Below the pieces are notes generated by a model. That model did no database searches, was not told the origin of the DNA, and saw only the letters and a program-made list of their open reading frames with translations. DNA of 64,000 nucleotides from Quisquiliibacterium transsilvanicum (GTDB lineage: Bacteria > Pseudomonadota > Gammaproteobacteria > Burkholderiales > Burkholderiaceae_E): NCBI RefSeq assembly GCF_014202215.1, contig NZ_JACHGB010000004.1, positions 569,154 through 633,153 of the forward strand, in the 5' to 3' direction. The position numbers and the translations under genes are program-made. Positions within the stretch are counted from its first letter, which is position 1; each line of letters opens with the position of its first letter. This document shows, one piece after another, positions 1 through 9,458 of the stretch.

Positions 1-311
<311 letters not shown>

Positions 312-1022
312 ATGAACACCGCGCAGGCAAGAATCGTCATCGAAGCGGCGCTGCTCTCTGCCGCTCAGCCGCTATCCATGGCCGACCTCCGGCGTCTGTT
401 CGACGACGCGATCGATCCGGCCGCGATGCGTGAGCTGCTCGCCGGACTTCGCTCCGACTGGACCGACCGCGGCGTGCGCCTCGTTGAACTGGCCGGCGGC
501 TGGCGCTTCCAGACCGCGCCTGAAGTCGCGCAGTTCCTGGCACGCCTGCACCCCGAGAAACCTCCCCGTTATTCGCGCGCCGTGCTCGAGACGCTCGCCA
601 TCGTTGCGTACCGGCAGCCGGTGACCCGCGGAGACATCGAGGAGATCCGAGGTGTCACCGTGTCCTCGCAGGTGGTCCGCACGCTCGAGGAGCGCGGCTG
701 GATCGAGGTGATCGGCCACAAGGAGGTGGTCGGTCGCCCGGAGTTGCTGGCGACCACCCGCCAGTTTCTTGACGATCTCGGGCTTCGCTCGCTCGACGAA
801 CTCCCGGAACTGACCGATCCCTCCGCGGCCGTGCCGTCCGGTGCGCTGGTCGAAGCCCTGGCTGCAGTGGCTGGCGCGAAGCCGTACGCGGGCGGCGAAA
901 CGGGCGCGAGTTCGCCCCCCGAAATGCCGGATCCCGAAGTTCTCGCGCTCGCGCCGGAGCCTGGGGAACTGAACGACAACGCAGTCGAGCCCGTGCCCGC
1001 TGCAGAAGGAAACGCACCTTGA
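312..1022 (+). CDS. scpB: segregation and condensation protein B (ScpB)
   Basis: ScpB is a winged-helix kleisin partner which, with ScpA and SMC, forms the bacterial condensin that organises and segregates the chromosome. The 236-residue product has the two tandem winged-helix regions of the family at about 5-85 and 90-165. The family-typical stretch around SRAVLETLAIVAYRQPVTR and the VVGRPELLATT segment that ends the second domain are both visible. After about residue 170 the tail is acidic and Ala/Pro-rich, as in other Burkholderiales. The stop overlaps the TTG start of rluB by 4 bases, so the two are probably translationally coupled. The partner scpA is not adjacent; it lies about 36 kb away on the other strand. 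Confidence 0.95.
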   Translation: MNTAQARIVIEAALLSAAQPLSMADLRRLFDDAIDPAAMRELLAGLRSDWTDRGVRLVELAGGWRFQTAPEVAQFLARLHPEKPPRYSRAVLETLAIVAYRQPVTRGDIEEIRGVTVSSQVVRTLEERGWIEVIGHKEVVGRPELLATTRQFLDDLGLRSLDELPELTDPSAAVPSGALVEALAAVAGAKPYAGGETGASSPPEMPDPEVLALAPEPGELNDNAVEPVPAAEGNAP

Positions 1023-2890
1023 ACGACGATACCCGTACGCCATCCGCCCCCGACGCCGGCGCGAATTCCGGACCGAATGCCGGTCCCGAGCAGGGCGGGC
1101 GCCCTCCGCGCTCCGGCTCCGGTCGCAGGCGAGGCCCCAAGGGCGGCTCCCGGCGGCGCGGCAAACCGGTCCAGCCTCGTGATGAGCAGGCCGTCCACGA
1201 GGGCGGGCAGCACATCGAGGCCTCGGCCAGTGCGCCGCGCGCCGCAGACGCGTCGGAGGCGCCGCAGCGCGGCGACCGAGGGCAGGGCGGAGCGCGGGCC
1301 GGCGGCCAGAGGCCCGGACGAGGATCGGGGCAGGGGCAGGGCCGGCGCCAGGGGCAGGGCCCGCTCCAGGGCCAGGGTGAAGGTCAAGGTCAAGGTCAAG
1401 GTCCGGCGCAGGGTCAAGGCGGGGGGCAGGGTCAAGGATCCGGCCAGGGCCAGGGGCCAACGCGCGGGCCGAGACGCCGCGGGCCGCGCCAGCCCGAGGC
1501 CGATCCGATTCCTTTCTACGCCGAGAATGCGGTCGTCGGACTGGGGGCGGGACGAAACGGCGGCAAGGCTGGCCGTGCAGTGGCGCTCGCGGCGATCGAC
1601 GACGAGTCCCTGCCGAAGCTGCACAAGGTGCTGGCCGACGCCGGAATCGGCTCCCGTCGCGACATGGAGGAATACATCGTCGCGGGGCGGGTCTCGGTCA
1701 ATGGCCAGCCAGCGCACGTCGGGCAGCGCATCGGCATCAACGACCAGGTCCGCGTCAACGGGCGGCTGCTGGTGCGCAAGCCGGACCAGGATGCGCCGAG
1801 GGTGCTGCTCTATCACAAGCCTTCGGGGGAGATCACCAGCCGGGACGACCCCGGCCAGCGCGCCACCGTCTTTGAGCGCCTGCCGCGCCTGAGGGGCGCC
1901 CGCTGGGTGTCCGTCGGCCGCCTCGACTTCAACACCGAAGGCCTGCTGGTCTTCACCACCTCCGGCGACCTCGCCAACCGGCTCATGCACCCGCGGTACG
2001 GCTGGGAGCGCGAGTATGCGGTCCGCGTGCTCGGCAGGATCGACGAGGAGGCGCGCGAGAAGCTGCTCGCGGGCATCCAGCTCGAGGACGGGCCCGCTTC
2101 CTTCACCACCCTGGAAGACGTCGGCGGCGACGGCGCGAATCGCTGGTATCGCGTGGTGATCGCCGAGGGGCGCAACCGCGAGGTGCGTCGAATGCTGGAG
2201 TCCGTCGGGCTGACGGTCAGCCGACTGGTGCGCGTCCGCTTCGGTCCCGTGGCGCTCCCGCGCGACCTGCCGCGCGGGCGCTGGATCGAGCTCGCCGACG
2301 GCGAACTGCTCGCGCTGATGCAGGCGGCCCGCGAGGCCTCCAAGGCAGCCGGCGGCGATGCCGGCGCCCAGGATTCGTCCGACCAGGAGGACGCCCGTGG
2401 CGCTGACGGCTCGCCGGACGACGACGACTTCGAGTTCGAGGACGATACGCAGGCTGCCATGCTCGGCCCGGCCCTTCCTGATCCCGAGGAGGCCTTCGAC
2501 CCCAGGCTCGAAGACGAAGAATGGCAGCCCAATTCCGAGAATGCCCATCACGAGGGCATCACGCGGCTGGTTCGTAAAGGCGACCCGGGTGCCGCGAAGC
2601 CCGTTGGGCGGACAGGCGCCCGGCGCGGCGGGCCGCGCGGGCCCGCCGCGTTCGGGCTGCCGCCTCCGGCGGGTGGTTTCCGCGCCGGCGGTGGGCAGGG
2701 CGGGCCTGCGGGCGCGCCGGGCGGCGGCCGTCCGGGCGGGAATCGGCCGGGCGGCAAGCGTGGCGGAAGCAGCCGCGCCGCCGGACCGGGAGGCGGCGGT
2801 CGCGGACCGGGGGCCGGCGCGGGCGGTGGCGCAGGCAAGCCGCAGGGGGCTGCGCGCGGCCGTGGACGCAAGCGCTCGCCAAACGGCTGA
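1019..2890 (+). CDS. rluB: 23S rRNA pseudouridine synthase B (RluB) with long low-complexity tails
   Basis: RluB isomerises U2605 of 23S rRNA (E. coli numbering) to pseudouridine. The core runs from about residue 195 to 440: an S4 RNA-binding domain (LHKVLADAGIGSRRDMEEYI) followed by the RsuA/RluB catalytic fold with GRLDFNTEGLL, in which Asp303 is the expected catalytic residue. At 623 residues it is about twice the length of E. coli RluB. The first 190 residues are Gly/Gln/Arg-rich with GQ dipeptide runs, and the last 150 are Gly/Pro/Arg-rich after an acidic stretch. Such tails occur in Burkholderiales RluB but their function is unknown. The start is TTG at 1019, with AAGGA about 8 bases upstream, and overlaps the scpB stop. 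A 782-residue antisense reading frame here is a codon-bias shadow. Confidence 0.93.
   Translation: MNDDTRTPSAPDAGANSGPNAGPEQGGRPPRSGSGRRRGPKGGSRRRGKPVQPRDEQAVHEGGQHIEASASAPRAADASEAPQRGDRGQGGARAGGQRPGRGSGQGQGRRQGQGPLQGQGEGQGQGQGPAQGQGGGQGQGSGQGQGPTRGPRRRGPRQPEADPIPFYAENAVVGLGAGRNGGKAGRAVALAAIDDESLPKLHKVLADAGIGSRRDMEEYIVAGRVSVNGQPAHVGQRIGINDQVRVNGRLLVRKPDQDAPRVLLYHKPSGEITSRDDPGQRATVFERLPRLRGARWVSVGRLDFNTEGLLVFTTSGDLANRLMHPRYGWEREYAVRVLGRIDEEAREKLLAGIQLEDGPASFTTLEDVGGDGANRWYRVVIAEGRNREVRRMLESVGLTVSRLVRVRFGPVALPRDLPRGRWIELADGELLALMQAAREASKAAGGDAGAQDSSDQEDARGADGSPDDDDFEFEDDTQAAMLGPALPDPEEAFDPRLEDEEWQPNSENAHHEGITRLVRKGDPGAAKPVGRTGARRGGPRGPAAFGLPPPAGGFRAGGGQGGPAGAPGGGRPGGNRPGGKRGGSSRAAGPGGGGRGPGAGAGGGAGKPQGAARGRGRKRSPNG
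1330..1464 (+). repeat. Gly-Gln coding repeat inside rluB
   Basis: Short in-frame repeats encode alternating Gly and Gln. The purest part is GGTGAA followed by three perfect GGTCAA hexamers and a partial copy at 1376-1403. Around it are degenerate GGCCAG and GGGCAG units. Because the unit is 6 bases, gain or loss of copies by slippage would change tail length without breaking the frame. Confidence 0.8.
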
Positions 2891-2904
2891 CAACACGCTA
2901 TAAT
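2876..2904 (+). promoter_or_regulatory. sigma70-type promoter for the rimP-nusA-infB operon
   Basis: There is a perfect -10 box TATAAT at 2899-2904. It has a 4/6 -35 match TCGCCA at 2876-2881 and a 17-base spacer. The promoter starts inside the last codons of rluB, so the operon can be transcribed independently of scpB-rluB. It sits about 110 bases before the rimP start and leaves room for the leader hairpin. Confidence 0.75.
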
Positions 2905-2956
2905 CGTCGGATTCCAAGCGCCCGTTCAGCGATTACTGCCGGGCGTGCTCAAGAAG

Positions 2957-2980
2957 AATGGGCTGGCACAGCCCATTTTT
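2957..2980 (+). terminator. rimP leader hairpin, intrinsic terminator/attenuator
   Basis: A perfect 9-bp stem, AATGGGCTG (2957-2965) and CAGCCCATT (2969-2977), closes a 3-base GCA loop and is followed by a T tract at 2976-2980. It lies between the promoter at 2876-2904 and the rimP ATG at 3014, so it would stop or attenuate transcription of the whole operon. A terminator-like 'rimP leader' is known as a conserved motif in proteobacteria. Its assignment here rests on position and structure. Confidence 0.8.
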
Positions 2981-3013
2981 CATTTGTGCGCGCCCTGGCC
3001 TGAACGGGCCTTC

Positions 3014-3598
3014 ATGTCTAAAGGGCGCGTTCATTTGGAAGCACTGCAGGATATCGTCGAGCGAACCGTCGCAGCGATGGGTTACGAGCTCGTGGAGCTC
3101 GAGCTCGGCCAGCAAGGACTGTTGCGCGTTTTCATCGATGCGCCGGCAGGAATCCGGGTCGAGGACTGCGAGCGAGTGAGCCACCAGCTCTCGCATGTGC
3201 TCATGGTCGATGAGATCGACTACGAGCGGCTGGAGGTTTCTTCGCCAGGCCTGGACCGGCCGCTCAGGAAGCCGGCCGACTTTGTCCGCTTCGCGGGCGA
3301 GGAAGTCACGGTGCGGCTGAAGCGGCCCTTCGAGGGTCGCCGCAACTTCGAGGGAGTGCTGACCGTCGAGCCCGAAGGCCGCTTCGGCCTGGAGCTCGTC
3401 GTCGATGCCGTGCGCGCCAGCGTGCCTGGCAAGGGGCAGGCGGCCCGGCGCATCCCGAAGCTTCCGCCGCGCAAGCCGAAGGCAGCTGCAAGCCCCGCCG
3501 GAACGGGCGCAGCCGATGCGCCCGAAGCTACGCAGAAACTCGTGTTCGCGCTCGACGAGATCGATCGTGCGCGACTCGTACCGAAAGTGAAGTTCTAG
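3014..3598 (+). CDS. rimP: ribosome maturation factor RimP
   Basis: RimP is needed for maturation of the 30S subunit. The 194-residue product has the N-terminal RimP domain ([20 protein letters not shown], about 15-85) with the SPGLDRPL motif. The C-terminal SH3-like domain follows and ends in [15 protein letters not shown]. An alternative GTG at 2945 is in frame but lies before the terminator hairpin, so ATG 3014 was chosen ([11 protein letters not shown]). A Lys/Pro/Ala-rich insert of about 40 residues interrupts the C-terminal domain, which is longer than E. coli RimP. It is the first gene of rimP-nusA-infB. Confidence 0.95.
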   Translation: MSKGRVHLEALQDIVERTVAAMGYELVELELGQQGLLRVFIDAPAGIRVEDCERVSHQLSHVLMVDEIDYERLEVSSPGLDRPLRKPADFVRFAGEEVTVRLKRPFEGRRNFEGVLTVEPEGRFGLELVVDAVRASVPGKGQAARRIPKLPPRKPKAAASPAGTGAADAPEATQKLVFALDEIDRARLVPKVKF

Positions 3599-3609
3599 GA
3601 GATCTGGCG

Positions 3610-5097
3610 ATGAGCCGTGAAGTCCTCTTGCTGGTCGACGCGCTTGCGCGGGAAAAGAACGTGCCTCGCGAAGTGGTGTTCCAGGCGCTCGAGAGCGCGC
3701 TGGCGTCCGCGACCAAGAAGCTCTTCAAGGAAGAGGTCGACGCGCGCGTGTCGATCGATCGCATGAGCGGCGACTACGAGGCCTTTCGCCGCTGGCTGGT
3801 GGTGCCGGACGGCGAGCTCGAGGACCACGATCTGCAAATGATCCTGACCGAGGCGCAGAAGCAGGTGGCCGACGTTCAGGTGGGCGAATACATCGAGGAG
3901 GAGCTCGATGCGATCGAGCTCGGGCGCATCGGCGCCCAGGCCGCCAAGCAGGTGATCCTGCAGCGCATCCGCGATGCCGAGCGTGAGCAGATCATCACCG
4001 ACTTCCTGCAGCGCGGCGAGTCGATCATGTCCGGCACCATCAAGCGGATGGACCGCGAGGGCGCCGTGGTCGAGTCCGGCAAGGTCGAGGCCAGGCTGCC
4101 GCGCGACCAGATGATCCCGAAGGAAAACCTGAGGGTGGGCGACCGCGTGCGCGCCTATGTCCTGCGCGTGAACCGCGAAGGGCGCGGGCCGCAGCTGATC
4201 CTCTCGCGCACGTCGCCGGACTTCATCCGGCACCTGTTCGCGATGGAGGTTCCGGAGATCGAGCAGGGTCTGCTCGACATCAAGGCCGCCGCCCGCGATC
4301 CCGGTGTGCGCGCCAAGATCGCCGTCTACACACAGGATCGCCGCATCGATCCCATCGGCACCTGCGTCGGCGTGCGCGGCTCGCGCGTGCAGGCGGTGAC
4401 CGGCGAGCTCGGCGGCGAGCGGGTCGACATCGTGCTGTGGTCCGAGGACCCGGCGCAGTTCGTGATCGGCGCGCTGGCGCCGGCGAACGTCTCGTCGATC
4501 GTGGTCGACGAGGACAAGCATTGCATGGACGTGGTCGTCGACGAGGACAACCTCGCCCTGGCGATCGGCACCGGCGGGCGCAACGTACGGCTCGCCTCCG
4601 AGCTCACCGGCTGGCAGATCAACATCATGTCGGCTGCCGAGTCCCAGGAGAAGTCCGAGGGCGAGCGCGCGGCGATCCGCGACGTCTTCATGGGCCGGCT
4701 CGACGTGGACCAGGAGGTCGCCGACATCCTGATCGACGAGGGGTTCACGAGCATCGAGGAGGTGGCCTACGTGCCGATCAACGAGATGCTCGAGATCGAG
4801 TCCTTCGACGAGGACACGGTCAACGAGCTGCGCACCCGGGCGCGCAACGTGCTCCTCACCGAGGCGATCGCCACCGAGGAGAAGATCGAACAGACCGCCG
4901 AGGACCTGCTGTCGCTCGACGGCATGGACCGCGAGCTGGCGGCGAAGCTCGCCGACGCCGACGTGCACACGCGCGACGAGCTGGCCGAGCTGGCGGTCGA
5001 CGAGCTCGTCGAGGCCACCGGCATCGACGAGGAGCGCGCCAAGGCGCTGATCCTGAAGGCGCGCGAGCATTGGTTCACCGCCGGCGAATCGGCTTGA
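3610..5097 (+). CDS. nusA: transcription termination/antitermination factor NusA
   Basis: NusA binds RNA polymerase and nascent RNA, modulating pausing, termination and rRNA antitermination. The 495 residues show the N-terminal polymerase-binding domain (1-130), an S1 domain (about 135-200, [16 protein letters not shown]), two KH domains (about 230-345, with [11 protein letters not shown] and [11 protein letters not shown]) and two C-terminal acidic helix-hairpin-helix repeats (about 365-490). This is the full proteobacterial architecture including both C-terminal repeats. The start has AGGAG about 7 bases upstream. It is 11 bases downstream of rimP and 35 upstream of infB. Confidence 0.98.
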   Translation: MSREVLLLVDALAREKNVPREVVFQALESALASATKKLFKEEVDARVSIDRMSGDYEAFRRWLVVPDGELEDHDLQMILTEAQKQVADVQVGEYIEEELDAIELGRIGAQAAKQVILQRIRDAEREQIITDFLQRGESIMSGTIKRMDREGAVVESGKVEARLPRDQMIPKENLRVGDRVRAYVLRVNREGRGPQLILSRTSPDFIRHLFAMEVPEIEQGLLDIKAAARDPGVRAKIAVYTQDRRIDPIGTCVGVRGSRVQAVTGELGGERVDIVLWSEDPAQFVIGALAPANVSSIVVDEDKHCMDVVVDEDNLALAIGTGGRNVRLASELTGWQINIMSAAESQEKSEGERAAIRDVFMGRLDVDQEVADILIDEGFTSIEEVAYVPINEMLEIESFDEDTVNELRTRARNVLLTEAIATEEKIEQTAEDLLSLDGMDRELAAKLADADVHTRDELAELAVDELVEATGIDEERAKALILKAREHWFTAGESA

Positions 5098-5132
5098 CGA
5101 CGAGATACGGCGAGGTGAGCGGAAGGATGACG

Positions 5133-7955
5133 ATGTCTAGCACGAATGTTGAGAAGTTTGCGGCCGAACTCAAGGTCCCGGCAGAGGTCCTGCTCGAGCA
5201 GCTGCGTGATGCGGGCGTGAACAAGAGCTCGCCTGCCGACCCGCTCTCCGAGGCCGACAAGGAGCAGCTGCTCGCGGCGCTGCGCCGCGCGCACGGCTCT
5301 GACGATGCCGCGAAGAAGAAGATCACGCTGACGCGCAAGCAGACCTCCGAGATCAAGCAGGCCGACGGCACCGGCCGGGCGCGCACGATCCAGGTCGAAG
5401 TCCGCAAGAAGCGCGTGTTCGTCAAGCGCGAGCACGGCGACGTGGCCACCGAGGTTCCCGCGCCGCCGCCGGCGCCCGAGGCCGAGCCGACTCCGTCGCC
5501 CGTCGAGCTCGAGCAGCAGCGGCTGCGCGAGGAAGAGGATCGCCGGGAGCGCGAGCTCCTCGAGCGCCAGGCCACCGAGCTGCGCGAGAAGCAGGAACTC
5601 CTCGAGCGCGAGCGCCAGCTCGAGGCCGAGGCCGCCGCCGAAGCCGCCCGTCGCGAGGAGGCCGCGCGCATCGAGCGCGAGAAGGCCGCCGCGATGCAGT
5701 CCGAAGAGCCGGCCGGCGACCGCCAGCGTGCCGGCGAGGAAGCTGCCGCCGCCGCCGAAGCCGCCCGTAAGGCGCAGGCGGATGCCGAGGCCCAGGTTGC
5801 TGCGCGCCGCGCCGTCGAGAACGAGGTCGCGGAGATCAACCGGCTGATGAGCATGCAGCGCCGTCCGCAGCCCAAGGTCGTGGAGGCGCCGCCGCCCGCG
5901 CCGGTTGCAAAGCCGGTTGCAGCTGCTCCCGTCGCCGGGAAGGCCGCGCCCACGGGCACGCTGCACAAGCCCGCCACCGCGAAGCCGGCTGCGCCTGCGG
6001 CTGGTGACAGCAAGGACAAGAAGCACGTCAAGTCCGAGAAACTCTCTTCCTCGTGGCACGAGGAAGGCGCCAAGCGCCGGGCCCTGAAGACCCGCGGCGA
6101 TTCCGGCGGCGCGAGCGGCTGGCGCGGCGGTCCGCGCGGCGGACGCCATCGCGGCGATCACCGCGAAGAGTCCTCGTACAGCCAGCCGACCGAACCGGTG
6201 GTCCGGGAAGTGCACGTGCCCGAGACCATCTCGGTCGCGGATCTTGCCCACAAGATGTCGGTCAAGGCAGCCGAGGTCATCAAGAAGCTGATGCAACTCG
6301 GCCAGATGGTCACGATCAACCAGGTGCTCGACCAGGACACCGCGATGATCCTCGTCGAGGAGCTCGGCCACAAGGCAGTGGCCGCCAAGCTCGACGATCC
6401 CGAGACCTTCCTCGAACTGACCTCCGGCGGCGTCGAGGCCGAGCTGCTGCCGCGGCCGCCGGTCGTCACCGTGATGGGTCACGTCGACCACGGCAAGACC
6501 TCGCTGCTCGACTACATCCGCCGCGCGAAGGTTGCGCAGGGCGAGGCGGGCGGCATCACCCAGCACATCGGCGCGTATCACGTCGAGACGCCGCGCGGCG
6601 TCGTCACCTTCCTGGATACGCCGGGTCACGAGGCGTTCACCGCGATGCGCGCACGCGGCGCGAAGGCGACGGACATCGTCATCCTCGTGGTTGCCGCCGA
6701 CGACGGCGTGATGCCCCAGACGATCGAGGCGATCCACCACGCGAAGGCCGCTGAGGTGCCGATCGTGGTCGCCATGAACAAGATGGACAAGCCTGATGCG
6801 AATCCCGAGCGTGTCAAGCAGGAACTGATCGCCCACCAGGTGCTCTCCGAGGAGTACGGCGGCGACGTGCCGGTGGTGGCAGTGTCCGCCAAGACCGGGA
6901 TGGGCATCGACGAGCTGCTCGAGAACGTGCTGCTGCAGGCCGAGGTGCTGGAGCTGAAGGCTCCGGCAGAGGGCCCCGCCAAGGGCCTGGTGATCGAGGC
7001 GAGGCTGGACAAGGGCCGCGGCCCGGTCGCCACCGTGCTGGTGCAGTCGGGCAAGCTCTCCAAGGGCGACATCGTCCTGGCGGGAAGCGTGTTCGGCCGG
7101 GTTCGCGCCATGCTCGACGAGAACGGCAAGCCGGTCACCGAGGCCGGCCCCTCGATTCCCGTCGAGATCCAGGGTCTGCAGGAAGTTCCCGCGGCGGGCG
7201 AGGAAGTCATCGTGCTCGGCGACGAGCGCAAGGCGCGCGAGATCGCGCTGTTCCGCCAGGGCAAGTTCCGCGACGTCAAGCTCGCTCGCCAGCAGGCGGC
7301 CAAGCTCGAGAACATGTTCGAGCAGATGGGCGAGGGCGGCACGCAGACCCTGCCGCTGATCATCAAGGCCGACGTGCAGGGCTCGCAGGAGGCGCTCGCC
7401 CAGTCGCTGATCAAGCTGGGCACCGACGAGGTCAGGGTGCAGGTGGTGCATGCCGGCGTCGGCGGCATCACCGAGGGCGACGTCAACCTGGCGATCGCAT
7501 CGAAGGCCGTGCTCATCGGCTTCAACGTGCGTGCCGACCAGCAGTCGCGTCGCCTGGCCGAGTCCAACGGCGTCGACATCCGCTACTACAACATCATCTA
7601 CGACGCGGTCGACGAGGTGAGGGCGGCGATGGTCGGGATGCTGTCGCCCGAGAAGAAGGAAGAGATCATCGGTCTCGTCGAGATCCGCCAGGTCATCTCG
7701 GTCTCGCGAATCGGCAACGTGGCGGGCTGCATGGTGCTCGAGGGCGTCGTGCGGCGCGGCGCGCAGGTCCGCCTGCTGCGCGACAACACGGTGGCCTGGA
7801 GCGGCGAGCTCGATTCGCTGAAGCGCTACAAGGACGACGCGCGCGAGGTCAAGGAAGGCTTCGAGTGCGGCCTGACGCTGCGGGGCTTCAACGACATCAA
7901 GGAAGGCGACCAGCTCGAGGTCTTCGAGGTGAAGGAAGTGGCCCGCACGCTATGA
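5133..7955 (+). CDS. infB: translation initiation factor IF-2
   Basis: IF-2 is the GTPase that places fMet-tRNA on the 30S subunit and promotes 70S joining. The 940-residue product begins with the IF-2 N-terminal domain ([16 protein letters not shown]). A very long charged Glu/Arg/Ala coiled-coil linker (about 120-260) and a Pro/Ala segment follow, then a second IF2_N domain (about 365-415). The G domain has GHVDHGKT at 449-456, DTPGHEAF and NKMDKPD, and is followed by the domain II-IV regions. ATG 5133 is preferred over in-frame ATG 5127 because GGAAGG at 5121-5126 is then 6 bases away rather than adjacent. Several frame-shadows, including an 894-residue antisense frame, overlap it. Confidence 0.98.
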   Translation: MSSTNVEKFAAELKVPAEVLLEQLRDAGVNKSSPADPLSEADKEQLLAALRRAHGSDDAAKKKITLTRKQTSEIKQADGTGRARTIQVEVRKKRVFVKREHGDVATEVPAPPPAPEAEPTPSPVELEQQRLREEEDRRERELLERQATELREKQELLERERQLEAEAAAEAARREEAARIEREKAAAMQSEEPAGDRQRAGEEAAAAAEAARKAQADAEAQVAARRAVENEVAEINRLMSMQRRPQPKVVEAPPPAPVAKPVAAAPVAGKAAPTGTLHKPATAKPAAPAAGDSKDKKHVKSEKLSSSWHEEGAKRRALKTRGDSGGASGWRGGPRGGRHRGDHREESSYSQPTEPVVREVHVPETISVADLAHKMSVKAAEVIKKLMQLGQMVTINQVLDQDTAMILVEELGHKAVAAKLDDPETFLELTSGGVEAELLPRPPVVTVMGHVDHGKTSLLDYIRRAKVAQGEAGGITQHIGAYHVETPRGVVTFLDTPGHEAFTAMRARGAKATDIVILVVAADDGVMPQTIEAIHHAKAAEVPIVVAMNKMDKPDANPERVKQELIAHQVLSEEYGGDVPVVAVSAKTGMGIDELLENVLLQAEVLELKAPAEGPAKGLVIEARLDKGRGPVATVLVQSGKLSKGDIVLAGSVFGRVRAMLDENGKPVTEAGPSIPVEIQGLQEVPAAGEEVIVLGDERKAREIALFRQGKFRDVKLARQQAAKLENMFEQMGEGGTQTLPLIIKADVQGSQEALAQSLIKLGTDEVRVQVVHAGVGGITEGDVNLAIASKAVLIGFNVRADQQSRRLAESNGVDIRYYNIIYDAVDEVRAAMVGMLSPEKKEEIIGLVEIRQVISVSRIGNVAGCMVLEGVVRRGAQVRLLRDNTVAWSGELDSLKRYKDDAREVKEGFECGLTLRGFNDIKEGDQLEVFEVKEVARTL

Positions 7956-8004
7956 GCGTGCGGCCCGCTTACCGATCCACCCGACCGGCTGCCCGGAGAA
8001 TGCA

Positions 8005-8385
8005 TTGAGCCGTCAAACGAGAGGCCCCGCCGGCGGTCGCGCCCCGCGCGTGATCGAGCAGATCCATCACGAGCTCGCGAACATGATTCGCGGCGAATTG
8101 AAGGATCCGCGGGTGGGGATGGTCACCGTGACCGGCGTCGAGCTGACGGCGGACTACGCCTACGCGACCGTGTATTTCACCGTGCTGCCGGACGATCCGG
8201 AATCGGTGGCGTCCACCCTGGCGGGCTTGCGGCGGGCTGCAGGCTTCCTTCGCTCGCAGCTTTTCCGCCGCATCCGCATCCACACCACGCCGGAGCTTCG
8301 CTTCGCGCACGACACCTCGACCGCCCATGGCATGTCGATGTCGCGCCTGATCGACGAAGCGAACCTGCGCCGGGCGGACGACTGA
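8005..8385 (+). CDS. rbfA: 30S ribosome-binding factor RbfA
   Basis: RbfA is a KH-fold factor that assists late processing of the 16S rRNA 5' end. The 126-residue product has RVIEQIHHELANMIRGELKDPR at the start of the single KH-like domain. The conserved TPELRFAHD motif is near the end. The start is TTG at 8005 with GGAG upstream; the ATG at 8000 is out of frame. It continues the infB operon 49 bases after the infB stop and precedes truB. Confidence 0.95.
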   Translation: MSRQTRGPAGGRAPRVIEQIHHELANMIRGELKDPRVGMVTVTGVELTADYAYATVYFTVLPDDPESVASTLAGLRRAAGFLRSQLFRRIRIHTTPELRFAHDTSTAHGMSMSRLIDEANLRRADD

Positions 8386-8446
8386 CCCGGAGCATCGGTG
8401 GCGGTGCGTCGCCCTGCGCGTCGCACCGAACCGGCAGCCAATCCGC

Positions 8447-9415
8447 ATGAACACCCAACGCAAGCAACGCGACTGCATCGACGGGCTGCTGCTGCTCGAC
8501 AAGCCGAAGGGCATGACGTCCAACGATGCCCTGCTGCGCGCGCGGCGGCTGTTCAACGCGCGAAAGGCGGGTCATGGCGGCACCCTGGATCCGATGGCGA
8601 GCGGGCTGCTTCCGATCGCTTTCGGCGAGGCGACCAAGTTCGCTGGCGACGCGCTGGGCGCCGACAAGGCCTATCTCGCTGAATTCACGTTCGGCATCAC
8701 CACCGACACTGGCGACGCCGAAGGCGCGATCCTTGAGCGGCGGCCGGTGGACCTGGCGCAGGCGCAGGTGCGCGCGGCGGCGGACGGGTTCCTCGGCGAG
8801 ATCGACCAGGTCCCGCCGATGTACTCGGCGCTCAAGCGCGACGGCCGTCCGCTCTACGAATATGCGCGCGCCGGCATCACGCTCGAGCGCGCTCCACGCC
8901 GCGTCACGATCCGCAGCATCGACCTGATCGACTTCGGCCCGGTGGCCGAGGTCGCTGCCGGCGAGCCCGGCTCGCTGCGGGCGGTGCTGCGCGTGGCCTG
9001 CAGCAAGGGCACCTACATCCGCACCCTGGCCGAGGACATCGGCGCAGTGCTGGGCTGCGGCGCGCACCTGAGCGCGCTGCGCCGCGAGCGCGTTGGCGCG
9101 CTGGGCCTGGCCGGTTCAGTGAGCCTGGACCGACTCGAGGCGATGACTCCTGCCGAGCGGCTCGCGTGCCTGGCGCCGGTCGATTCGCTGCTGGCGGCGC
9201 TGCCACGCGTGCTGCTTGACGAAGAACATGCGCGCCGTTTCCTGCACGGCCAGCGCTTGCGCGTGCCGCTGGCGGAGCCGCGCCAGGCCGATCCCCGAGT
9301 GCGCGTTTACCTGCGCGATGCGCTGCTCGGAATCGCCACGCTGGACGGCGGCCTGCTGGTGCCGCAGCGGCTGGTCGGCAATGCGCAGGAACCTGCCGCC
9401 GCGGATGCGCAATGA
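8447..9415 (+). CDS. truB: tRNA pseudouridine(55) synthase TruB
   Basis: TruB makes pseudouridine 55 in the T loop of tRNAs. The 322-residue product carries the motif [15 protein letters not shown], in which Asp48 is the catalytic aspartate. [13 protein letters not shown] follows, and the C-terminal PUA-like TruB domain covers about 250-310. The order rbfA-truB is conserved in proteobacteria. The shine-dalgarno upstream of ATG 8447 is weak, but the start matches the family's N-terminal [15 protein letters not shown] region. Confidence 0.96.
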   Translation: MNTQRKQRDCIDGLLLLDKPKGMTSNDALLRARRLFNARKAGHGGTLDPMASGLLPIAFGEATKFAGDALGADKAYLAEFTFGITTDTGDAEGAILERRPVDLAQAQVRAAADGFLGEIDQVPPMYSALKRDGRPLYEYARAGITLERAPRRVTIRSIDLIDFGPVAEVAAGEPGSLRAVLRVACSKGTYIRTLAEDIGAVLGCGAHLSALRRERVGALGLAGSVSLDRLEAMTPAERLACLAPVDSLLAALPRVLLDEEHARRFLHGQRLRVPLAEPRQADPRVRVYLRDALLGIATLDGGLLVPQRLVGNAQEPAAADAQ

Positions 9416-9458
9416 CGCGCCGGCGGCCCCCCAAGAATTCACCCTGGACCCATCACCA

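Noticed and set aside
569..2917. 782-residue antisense frame over rluB
   Set aside because: Its residues have no family similarity, and it is explained by the high GC codon bias of rluB.
2945..3013. Upstream GTG start for RimP
   Set aside because: It would lie before the leader terminator hairpin, and the added residues do not resemble RimP.
4767..7451. 894-residue antisense frame over infB
   Set aside because: The opposite strand carries the well conserved IF-2. The frame shows only Leu/Arg/His-rich composition from codon bias.
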